Of a stretch of 6,139 nt of DNA, positions 1 to 6,139 are shown piece by piece. Below the pieces are notes generated by a model. That model was not told the origin of the DNA. It saw nothing but the letters and a program-made list of their open reading frames with translations, and searched no databases. The stretch covers positions 1 through 6,139 of the forward strand of contig JAJZPP010000046.1 of assembly GCA_021811115.1 (NCBI GenBank), written 5' to 3'. The translations under genes were made by a program, and so were the position numbers. Origin of the DNA: a bacterium. GTDB lineage: Bacteria; Chlamydiota; Chlamydiia; Chlamydiales; FEN-1388. Position 1 is the first letter of the stretch, and the number at the start of each line of letters is the position of its first letter.

Positions 1-3000
1 ACGAAAAGAAAGGGGCGCTAAAGGAGGAGCTCGAAGAACTTGAGCGAAAAGGGTATACCACGGTTCGCTTGGACGGAAAGCTCGTCCGCATCGATCAACT
101 CTCCAATATCGATCCAGCAACAACCCACGCTCTCGATGCCCTCATCGACCGAATTGGTATCCACCCCTCTCACACCGATCGCATCACATCCTCTGTCAAT
201 ACCGCGCTCGACTTAGGGAAAGGGCTTGTGATTGTGTATGACCTCGAGAGTGAAGAGGAGGAGCTGTTCTCAGAATTTGCCTACTCGAAGCGATCGGGCA
301 AGTCCTATCCTCCCTTGCAGCCACACGATTTCTCATTCAACCACCCGAGCGGCATGTGCCCTGAGTGCGAAGGCCGAGGAGAGACGCGCGAGTTTGTGCT
401 CGATCGCATCATCGATGAGAACAAAAGTCTGCGCGAAGGGTTTTGCTCCGTTGGAGGGTCGTACGACACGGTCTGGTACCGCAATGTGTACGATAACCTC
501 GCATTCCTCTATGGATTCTCCGTCGACACGCCGTGGAAACAGCTCTCACAAAAGTCAAAAAATGTTTTGCTTTACGGGACTGAAAAGCGGTGGACGAGGA
601 TGACGTTCATCAATCCCAACACAGGAGCTACGTGGGAGAACGGGGTTCAGTGGCGAGGCATCCTCCACGAGGCCAAGACAAAATACCTTGAGGCCAAAAG
701 CGAGCGGTATAAGCAGCAGATGGAGGAGTACCTCCACATCGGTACGTGTCGGGCGTGTAACGGAAGCCGACTGCGTCCCTACCCTTCGGCGGCCCGCTTA
801 AATAGTCTTCGAATGCAGGAGGTTGTCTCCAAATCTATTGACGACCTCGTCTCTTTTTTCAATCTTCTGACGCTAACTCCTGAGACCATGTTTGCCCAAG
901 AGATCGTGGACCAGCTTCGCTCCAGAATTCATTTCCTCCAACAGGTAGGGCTCGGGTACCTTTCGCTCGATCGAGCTGTTCAGACGCTTTCCGGTGGGGA
1001 GTTTCAACGGGTGCGGCTTGCCTCGCAGATAGGAAGTAGCCTGGTTGGTATCACCTATATTCTCGACGAGCCCTCCATCGGTCTCCACGCATCAGATAAT
1101 GAAAAGCTCATCCATTCGCTGTGCCACCTGCGTGACCGGGGCAATACGGTGGTCGTCGTGGAGCATGACGAACACATGATCCGCTCCGCCGATTGGATAC
1201 TCGACTTTGGCCCTGGGGCTGGCGCGCAGGGAGGAACGCTTCTGTATGAAGGCCCTCTTCCCGCTCTGGTTTCTCACACAAAATCCCTCACCTCAGACTA
1301 CCTCTTTGGCAGAAAACAGATTGGGAGGGAACACCCCGAGCGGCCCATATCCAAGAAAAGGATCGTGCTGAAAGGGGCCTGTCTGCATAACTTGAAAAAG
1401 GAGACTCTCTCCATCCCCATCGGCGCCTTCGTGGCCGTCACGGGGGTCTCCGGCTCCGGAAAATCCTCCCTCATCCTGGACACACTCTACCCCTCCCTCG
1501 CCAACCGACTCATGAAAACCGATATGGCGTGTGGCCCCTTTACCAGTTTAACTGGCGTAGAGCACATCGACAAGGTGATCCATATTGACCAGTCGCCGAT
1601 TGGCCGCACTCCCCGCTCCAATCCAGCCACCTACAGCGGCGTCTTTGATGAGATTCGCACCCTCTTTGCCACGTTAGCCGAGAGTAAATCGCGCGGATGG
1701 ACGCCCGGCCGGTTTAGCTTTAATGTCAAAGAGGGCTCCTGTCCTGTCTGCTCCGGTATGGGGTATAAAAAAGTGGACATGGATTTTCTCGAAGAGGCGT
1801 GGATCGAGTGCACAGCCTGCGAAGGGAAGCGGTTTGAAACAGAGACGCTCTCAGTTCGCTATAAAGAAAAAACGATAGCCGATGTGCTCAATATGTCCTG
1901 TGGAGAAGCGCTGGAGCTGTTTTCGGCCGTTCCTCCCATCAAAAAGGGGCTGGAAATCCTCTGTCAGGTAGGGCTTGATTACATCCACCTTGGCCAGCCC
2001 TCCACCACCCTCTCTGGAGGCGAAGCCCAACGATTAAAGATAGCACGAGAACTAGCCCGCCCAAAGGCGCCACGCACGCTCTACCTGCTTGATGAGCCAA
2101 CGACAGGGCTCCACTTCCACGATCTGAAAAAGCTTCTCCACGTGCTGCATGAACTGGTCGATCGTGGGCATACGGTTGTGGTCATCGAACACAACATGGA
2201 GCTCATCAAAACAGCCGATTTCCTCATCGATATGGGGCCTGGAGCTGGTGTCGAGGGAGGCTCCATCGTGGCCCAGGGGAGGCCAGAAAAGGTGGCGACG
2301 CTCGATACGCCGACTGGGAAAGCGCTGCGTGCGACGCTGACCCCTGTCGCCACGAAGGAAGCCCAATCTGTCTTCCAGAATGAAATCACCCTTACTGGAG
2401 CGCGTCAGAATAACCTGCGCAACCTCTCGCTCTCGTTGCCTCACCATCAGCTCATTGCGCTCATCGGCCCCTCTGGAGTTGGCAAGAGTTCGTTAGCGCT
2501 TGAGACACTGTATGCGGAAGGACAACGCCAGTATGTAGAGTCGCTCTCTACCTATGCCCGTCAGTTCATCAAGCAGATGCCACGGCCTACGCTCGATACC
2601 GTCCAAGGGCTTCCTCCAACAGTGGCATTAGAGCAGCGCCACCACGCTTCCAACCCACGGAGTACTGTGGGCACGATTACTGAGATTTATGACTACCTAC
2701 GTATCTTTTGGGCGCAGCTTGGGACCGCTTACTGCCCCAAAACAGGCTCCATTATTCAGGAGATCACCAAAGATCGGGTTGTTGAGACCATTCTTTCCTG
2801 GCCTCCTGCGCGCACCATCATTCTGGCCCCATGTCCCATTCCTACAGGAACACCTCTGGAACGAATGGTGGAACGGCTTCGGCAGAATGGGTATTTACGA
2901 GTCCGACTGAATGGAGAGCTTGTTTCGTTGGATGATCCAGTCCCTCCGCAACCTCCTGGAACAAAACCTACGCTTGAAATCGTCGTAGATAGGCTGACCC

Positions 3001-4838
3001 CAACTGCCGAGGAACGGCCAAGACTTCTCAACTCTGTCGGAGAGGCGGCCCGACTTGGCTCCAATACCCTGCTCATTCTTCGTGACAATGAGGAAAAATT
3101 CTTCAATCTCTCTTTTTCTGTTGCTGAAACTGGCGAATCATACCCCCCTATCACGGCGCAGACCTTTGCGTTCAATACACAACAAGGGATGTGCCCTGAG
3201 TGTCGAGGACTTGGGGTGAAATATGAGTTTGCTGAGGACGTTTTTTCAGATTGGGTTGAACCTGAAAAAAGCGAGGTGTGTGAAGCGTGCGGAGGAACTA
3301 GGCTCAATCCGCTCGCGCGCAACGTCAAGCTCGCAGGCCTCTCTCTCCCACAGTTTTGCGATAAACAGCTCTCAGAAGCTCTTGCGTGGTTTCAAGAGAT
3401 CCGTCCAACCATCACTCTCCCCAAATCCCTTTCCTATGTGGCTGACGAGATTGAATCTCGCCTTAAGCTTGCGTTGAAACTGCAGATTGGGTACATCGCA
3501 TTGAGTCGGGCCGCCTCAACCCTTTCCTCAGGTGAGGCTCAGCGGGTTCAACTTGTCTCCCAACTTGGATCAGGCCTTTCTGGCTTGCTGTACGTGATCG
3601 ATGAACCTTCAGTTGGCCTCCACCCCCACGATATCGACAACCTTTTGAAGGTTTTTCACGAAGTCAAATCGTACGGAAATACACTGCTCGTCATGGAGCA
3701 TGATCCAGGCGTTTTCCTCAAGGCTGATACGATCGTTGAGCTGGGTACCGGTGGAGGCTCTCAAGGGGGAGAGTTGGTCTTCATGGGCACGCCACAGCAG
3801 TTCCTGCGCGCGCCAACGCTGACCTCACAAGCCGTTCGAGAAAACAGAACCCTTTCCTCAACTCCCCTCTCCAAAGAAAGCGCCATTGAAATCCGAAAAG
3901 TCACACAGCACAACCTCTCCAACTTCTCGTGCTCCATTCCCACACACGGCCTTGTGGGGATCGTGGGTGTTGCCGGTTCAGGAAAATCCACCCTTCTTTC
4001 CCTGATCGAAGAGGCGCTCCACCAAAAACAAGTCTCACACACCAAGAGCAAGCATATCCATGGCCTTGAAGGGTTCTCTCGCCTCGTCACCATCGACCAA
4101 AAGCCTTTCAGCCACACCGTACGATCGGATATCGCCACCTACATCGACCTAGCGCCCCTGCTGCGGGATCGGTACGTCCGCCTGCCAGAGGCAAAACGGC
4201 TGGGGCTCCAATCGAGTCAGTTTAGCCCATACACATTCCACGGGATGTGCCGCGAGTGCTCGGGCCTTGGCTACAAACGGATTGATATGTTCTTCCTTGC
4301 CCCCGTAAAGGTTCCGTGTGAAGAGTGCCAAGGCCTGCGGTTCAACCGCACCGTGCTAACAGTGGAATTTCAAGGCGTTTCGTTAGGAAAACTGCTCCAG
4401 CTGCCTATTACGCGAGTGTCCGAGCTCTTTTCGCACGATGAGCAGATCGGTAGCTTCTTGAAGCGGTTGCTTGATTTTGACCTTGGATACCTTTGCCTTG
4501 GGCAGGAGATGGCCTCCCTTTCGCACGGAGAGGCGCAGCGCATCAAGATGGCTCGAGAGTTTGCCAAGGGCCGAAAGAAGCCTACGCTCTACCTGATGGA
4601 TGAGCCCTCAATCGGTTTGCATATGAGCGAGGTAAACCGGCTCATCCGGCAATTGGGGGAGCTTGCAGAGAAACAATCGCTCATCGTCGTAGAACACAAC
4701 CTGGACGTGATTGCCGCATGTGATTATCTTCTAGAATTGGGGCCAGGGGCGGGTCCTGATGGAGGCACCATCATTGCCGAGGGAACGCCCAAACAACTGT
4801 CAAAAAACCCCCGATCGATAACTGGTCGGTATTTATGA
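1..4838 (+). CDS. uvrA: Excinuclease ABC subunit A, tandem (double-length) UvrA, 5'-partial
   Basis: Damage-sensing ATPase of nucleotide excision repair; UvrA dimers find lesions and load UvrB onto DNA in the cytoplasm. The first complete codon is at nt 3 and the frame runs open from there to TGA 4836-4838 (1611 residues; residue n starts at nt 3n). Four ABC modules are present. Walker A: K487, K828 and K1328 (the first lies upstream). Signatures: 329-333 LSGGE, 670-674 LSGGE, 1174-1178 LSSGE, 1506-1510 LSHGE. Walker B Asp-Glu: 355/356, 697/698, 1200/1201, 1533/1534. H-loop His: 388, 730, 1233, 1565. C-terminal zinc fingers: C580/C583/C603/C606 and C1416/C1419/C1439/C1442, both C-x2-C-x19-C-x2-C as in E. 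coli UvrA. The order repeats, so this is two fused UvrA protomers, as known in Chlamydia (~1786 aa). Aligning the start with copy 2 suggests about 155 missing N-terminal residues. The TTG at 69 is not the start, because residues 1-22 already match the UvrB-binding domain. The UvrA family call is certain; the chlamydial origin is inferred. Confidence 0.97.
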   Translation, partial: EKKGALKEELEELERKGYTTVRLDGKLVRIDQLSNIDPATTHALDALIDRIGIHPSHTDRITSSVNTALDLGKGLVIVYDLESEEEELFSEFAYSKRSGKSYPPLQPHDFSFNHPSGMCPECEGRGETREFVLDRIIDENKSLREGFCSVGGSYDTVWYRNVYDNLAFLYGFSVDTPWKQLSQKSKNVLLYGTEKRWTRMTFINPNTGATWENGVQWRGILHEAKTKYLEAKSERYKQQMEEYLHIGTCRACNGSRLRPYPSAARLNSLRMQEVVSKSIDDLVSFFNLLTLTPETMFAQEIVDQLRSRIHFLQQVGLGYLSLDRAVQTLSGGEFQRVRLASQIGSSLVGITYILDEPSIGLHASDNEKLIHSLCHLRDRGNTVVVVEHDEHMIRSADWILDFGPGAGAQGGTLLYEGPLPALVSHTKSLTSDYLFGRKQIGREHPERPISKKRIVLKGACLHNLKKETLSIPIGAFVAVTGVSGSGKSSLILDTLYPSLANRLMKTDMACGPFTSLTGVEHIDKVIHIDQSPIGRTPRSNPATYSGVFDEIRTLFATLAESKSRGWTPGRFSFNVKEGSCPVCSGMGYKKVDMDFLEEAWIECTACEGKRFETETLSVRYKEKTIADVLNMSCGEALELFSAVPPIKKGLEILCQVGLDYIHLGQPSTTLSGGEAQRLKIARELARPKAPRTLYLLDEPTTGLHFHDLKKLLHVLHELVDRGHTVVVIEHNMELIKTADFLIDMGPGAGVEGGSIVAQGRPEKVATLDTPTGKALRATLTPVATKEAQSVFQNEITLTGARQNNLRNLSLSLPHHQLIALIGPSGVGKSSLALETLYAEGQRQYVESLSTYARQFIKQMPRPTLDTVQGLPPTVALEQRHHASNPRSTVGTITEIYDYLRIFWAQLGTAYCPKTGSIIQEITKDRVVETILSWPPARTIILAPCPIPTGTPLERMVERLRQNGYLRVRLNGELVSLDDPVPPQPPGTKPTLEIVVDRLTPTAEERPRLLNSVGEAARLGSNTLLILRDNEEKFFNLSFSVAETGESYPPITAQTFAFNTQQGMCPECRGLGVKYEFAEDVFSDWVEPEKSEVCEACGGTRLNPLARNVKLAGLSLPQFCDKQLSEALAWFQEIRPTITLPKSLSYVADEIESRLKLALKLQIGYIALSRAASTLSSGEAQRVQLVSQLGSGLSGLLYVIDEPSVGLHPHDIDNLLKVFHEVKSYGNTLLVMEHDPGVFLKADTIVELGTGGGSQGGELVFMGTPQQFLRAPTLTSQAVRENRTLSSTPLSKESAIEIRKVTQHNLSNFSCSIPTHGLVGIVGVAGSGKSTLLSLIEEALHQKQVSHTKSKHIHGLEGFSRLVTIDQKPFSHTVRSDIATYIDLAPLLRDRYVRLPEAKRLGLQSSQFSPYTFHGMCRECSGLGYKRIDMFFLAPVKVPCEECQGLRFNRTVLTVEFQGVSLGKLLQLPITRVSELFSHDEQIGSFLKRLLDFDLGYLCLGQEMASLSHGEAQRIKMAREFAKGRKKPTLYLMDEPSIGLHMSEVNRLIRQLGELAEKQSLIVVEHNLDVIAACDYLLELGPGAGPDGGTIIAEGTPKQLSKNPRSITGRYL
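3..2355 (+). other. UvrA protomer copy 1 (canonical half, N-terminus missing)
   Basis: Residues 1-~785 of the visible protein. It opens inside the UvrB-binding domain (G17-Y18 followed by VRLDG-type residues). The N-terminal CPEC (C119, C122) and CRAC (C249, C252) pairs flank an insertion domain of 126 residues, about the E. coli length. Signature I reads LSGGEFQR (Phe where Ala is usual) and signature II is canonical LSGGEAQR. Walker A II is GVSGSGKSS (481-489). The invariant block starting at D529-Q530 (QSPIGRTPRSNPATY) is intact, as is the C-terminal zinc finger. By family knowledge this half has everything visible that is needed for ATP hydrolysis and DNA binding. The first Walker A cannot be judged because it lies upstream. 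The border with copy 2 falls in a linker of about 10 residues around residues 785-793 and is approximate. Confidence 0.9.
2382..4838 (+). other. UvrA protomer copy 2 (divergent half)
   Basis: Residues 794-1611, about 818 aa against about 940 for E. coli UvrA. It begins with the typical UvrA opening (ITLTGARQNNLRNL), then Walker A I GPSGVGKSS (822-830), the YVESLSTYARQF block and NPRSTVGT, all close to family consensus. A UvrB-binding-type domain follows (Y964 region). The segment between C1064/C1067 (CPEC) and C1093/C1096 (CEAC) is only 25 residues, against 126 in copy 1, so most of the insertion domain is absent. Both ABC signatures deviate (LSSGE, LSHGE). The usual LGPGAG reads LGTGGG at 1247-1252. 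The block after D1365-Q1366 reads KPFSHTVRSDIATY instead of SPIGRTPRSNPATY. Walker B, the H-loops and the zinc finger C1416-C1442 remain. The frame is open throughout, so this is a specialised half rather than a decayed one. Confidence 0.9.
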
Positions 4839-4846
4839 TTATTTTT
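4811..4846 (+). terminator. Possible weak terminator hairpin overlapping the uvrA stop
   Basis: CCGATC (4811-4816) can pair with GGTCGG (4824-4829) around a 7-nt loop, giving 6 bp including one G-T wobble. A T-rich stretch follows, with a run of five T at 4842-4846. The stem lies inside the last uvrA codons and the T run is about 12 nt beyond it, interrupted by A and G. It is therefore weaker than a typical intrinsic terminator and may be chance. No better terminator is visible in the gap. Confidence 0.2.
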
Positions 4847-4866
4847 GGCTGGGGATAGTTCGAGAA

Positions 4867-4882
4867 GTTTAAATAGTTAAAC
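4867..4882. repeat. Perfect 6-bp inverted repeat in the intergenic gap
   Basis: GTTTAA (4867-4872), loop ATAG, TTAAAC (4877-4882). All six pairs match, but the stem is AT-rich and no T-run follows, so it is a poor terminator. Its right arm coincides with the candidate -35 box of the next gene, so it could be an operator-like site. It could also be chance, because the gap is strongly AT-rich. Confidence 0.3.
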
Positions 4883-4904
4883 AAGAAATTAACATTATTA
4901 TACT
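4877..4904 (+). promoter_or_regulatory. Candidate weak promoter for the downstream gene
   Basis: A -10-like TATACT (4899-4904, five of six to consensus) has an overlapping alternative TATTAT (4896-4901). A weak -35-like TTAAAC (4877-4882, three of six) lies 16 nt upstream of TATACT. Transcription would begin near 4911, leaving a leader of about 25 nt before the ATG at 4936. The gap is about 25% G+C in this stretch, so -10-like matches are easy to find by chance. The call rests on position and base composition. Confidence 0.3.
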
Positions 4905-4927
4905 CTATCTAATGGTTTGCGCTAATG

Positions 4928-4933
4928 AAGGGG
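4928..4933 (+). promoter_or_regulatory. Ribosome binding site favouring ATG 4936
   Basis: AAGGGG is a partial Shine-Dalgarno match, with its AAGG core four bases before the ATG and the last G two bases before it. The spacing is tight, so it is probably of modest strength. It is the only purine-rich match near either candidate start and decides for 4936 over 4912. Confidence 0.45.
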
Positions 4934-4935
4934 AT

Positions 4936-6139
4936 ATGAATAGAGTAACAATTCAGTTTGCTCACGAGGATCTTAATAGCTATCAACTCGCAGAATTCGG
5001 AAGAGCCAATGAGGTGGTCAACCAGTTTAACCCCCTCACACAGACCGTTGGTAGCTGTCTGCAATTGGTACGGGACTGCTTTTCAGAGGCAACACGCACG
5101 TTATGCAAAAAACGGGTTCGAGAATTTTCGAAAAATGCCCAGGCTCTTCTCGAAAGAATGCCTGGAGCCACGAATGGAGAACCATCCCTCAAGCGGGCTT
5201 CTGAAGAGGGGGAAAGACAAACGAGCTCCATCTGGAAATACGTGTCAGAATTTTCTCGATTTGACGCGACGCAACTCTTCACTCCTGCGGATGTGGCAAG
5301 AATGTGGGAAGACGAGAAACCAAGAGAACTTGAGTTCCTGGTCGAAAAGTTTCGCGCTGAAGAACGGGCCTCCAAAAGAGTCACAAATATCGAAGAGAAG
5401 ATCGCCGAGTTACGACAACAGGCCGCGATCATCGCTCAGCGCGAAAAACAGACCGCTCTGGCTACTATGAGCCAGTTTGCCGCTATCAATAAAACAGTGG
5501 ACTCTCCCAACTACGATCTGGTCGCTCAAGCTCGCCTGGTTATCCTCCACCCTCAACTCACAGCCCTCTTCGAGGCCACACCACTCGATCAACGTTCACG
5601 TGTCGGTGACAATATTGGACTGCTGACAGCTCTTTGCATCTTCATGCCGTACGAAAAATTTACCTCATTACCTCTCTATTTTACGATAGCGAGCAAGTTT
5701 TTCCTTGACCCCTGCGAAGAGACCATCAAAGTCTTTAATTCCCTTGCGAATCCACTTCTCTTTACCCATGAGGAATCTGTGTTTTTAGAGTTTTGGCGAG
5801 CCCAATTTGAAAGGTTGGGAAAAACGATGACCGATTCCGACAGCGTCATTCTCAAATCCCTCTATGCGACCATGCGGCCATTTTATGGAGAGCTCCTGAA
5901 TTCAATTTCTATGGAAAGATACCTGCGGATGGTAGACACCTATGGCTCTTGCGGAACTGTAAACCACATCCTATTAACTCTTCCTCCCTCTACGCTCAAA
6001 ACCCTCACTGGATTGGCTCTCCCACTATTTAACAGTCTCTTACAGTGGCCATTGCCGGCTGAAAGCGATACAAGTCGCTTTACAGAATTTCATACCATCC
6101 GTATTCGTGTAGAGAATTTATTTGTATCCATGACGCCTC
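4936..6139 (+). CDS. Unrecognised protein with central coiled coil, 3'-partial
   Basis: The frame has no stop from ATG 4936 to the window edge (401 complete codons), so the protein is longer than 401 aa. I do not recognise a family. The N-terminus (MNRVTIQFAHED) is polar, with no signal peptide. Residues ~40-110 are charged and mixed. Residues ~128-182 are rich in Glu, Lys, Arg, Ala and Gln with heptad-like Leu/Ile spacing (for example IEEKIAELRQQAAIIAQREK), suggesting a coiled coil. From ~190 on the sequence is Leu/Phe-rich and looks helical and globular. The stretch around 228-255 is fairly hydrophobic but broken by charged residues, so I do not call a membrane helix. ATG 4936 is preferred because AAGGGG (4928-4933) lies just upstream, though its spacing is short. 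An in-frame ATG at 4912 lacks a ribosome site and sits at the predicted transcription start; the frame is closed by TAA at 4870. The gene is more AT-rich than uvrA in places. A secreted or host-directed role is possible in a chlamydia but nothing visible shows it. Confidence 0.85.
   Translation, partial: MNRVTIQFAHEDLNSYQLAEFGRANEVVNQFNPLTQTVGSCLQLVRDCFSEATRTLCKKRVREFSKNAQALLERMPGATNGEPSLKRASEEGERQTSSIWKYVSEFSRFDATQLFTPADVARMWEDEKPRELEFLVEKFRAEERASKRVTNIEEKIAELRQQAAIIAQREKQTALATMSQFAAINKTVDSPNYDLVAQARLVILHPQLTALFEATPLDQRSRVGDNIGLLTALCIFMPYEKFTSLPLYFTIASKFFLDPCEETIKVFNSLANPLLFTHEESVFLEFWRAQFERLGKTMTDSDSVILKSLYATMRPFYGELLNSISMERYLRMVDTYGSCGTVNHILLTLPPSTLKTLTGLALPLFNSLLQWPLPAESDTSRFTEFHTIRIRVENLFVSMTP

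Noticed and set aside
69..71. TTG as the start of uvrA
   Set aside because: The frame is open to nt 3, and the 22 residues before the TTG align with the UvrB-binding domain of copy 2 (GY-x2-VR motif). The true start lies upstream of the window.
2052..2447. Minus-strand open frame of 131 codons
   Set aside because: It is antisense to the UvrA copy 1/copy 2 junction, with composition typical of a shadow frame.
3192..3290. Frameshift as the cause of the short insertion domain in copy 2
   Set aside because: The frame is continuous and both flanking cysteine motifs are intact in the same frame, so an in-frame deletion explains it better.
2756..3328. Minus-strand open frame of 190 codons
   Set aside because: It lies fully opposite well-conserved UvrA copy 2 coding sequence. 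Its Ser/Arg-rich translation looks like an antisense shadow, and no ribosome site was noted.
4912..4914. Upstream ATG as the start of the second gene
   Set aside because: It is in frame, but no Shine-Dalgarno sequence precedes it and it falls at the predicted transcription start. ATG 4936 has AAGGGG upstream. It remains a possible alternative.
4983..5432. Minus-strand open frame of 149 codons
   Set aside because: It is opposite the same frame 1 gene, has a Ser/Arg-rich shadow composition, and shows no recognisable domain.
4958..5470. Plus-strand open frame of 170 codons in frame 2
   Set aside because: It overlaps the much longer frame 1 gene from 4936, which stays open to the window edge and shows heptad-like structure. 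The frame 2 translation is basic and low in hydrophobic pattern.

Overview
The window holds two genes on the + strand: a very large 5'-truncated gene (to nt 4838) and the first ~400 codons of a second gene (from nt 4936) that runs off the right edge. The large gene encodes a tandem UvrA, with two complete UvrA protomers fused in one polypeptide. The fraction visible is 1611 residues. About 155 N-terminal residues, including the first Walker A motif, lie upstream, so I estimate a full length near 1765 aa. That matches the ~1.8 kaa double UvrA known from Chlamydia, so a member of the Chlamydiota is the most likely source. Base composition is unusual for that phylum: by eye uvrA is about 53-58% G+C, against roughly 36-44% for the chlamydiae I know. 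A less well-studied, environmental or metagenomic lineage is therefore plausible. The assignment is inference.

Layout: nt 1-~2355 encode UvrA copy 1 (N-terminus missing); ~2382-4838 encode UvrA copy 2; 4839-4935 is a short AT-rich gap with a possible weak promoter and a perfect 6-bp inverted repeat; 4936-6139 is the start of an unrecognised protein with a central coiled coil. No RNA genes, mobile elements, CRISPR arrays or tRNA-like structures were seen.

The most interesting content is the asymmetry between the two UvrA halves. Copy 1 keeps canonical ABC signatures (LSGGE twice), the conserved QSPIGRTPRSNPATY block and a normal-length insertion domain. Copy 2 keeps both Walker A and B motifs, the H-loops and the C-terminal zinc finger, but both signatures are altered (LSSGE and LSHGE). 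It has lost about 100 residues of insertion domain, and its equivalent of the QSPIGRTPRSNPATY block is degraded. This looks like a covalent pseudo-heterodimer: one canonical half and one specialised half, doing the damage-recognition job that a UvrA homodimer does in most bacteria. UvrA would work with UvrB and UvrC in nucleotide excision repair; neither is in the window. The downstream gene has no evident functional link and may have its own promoter.
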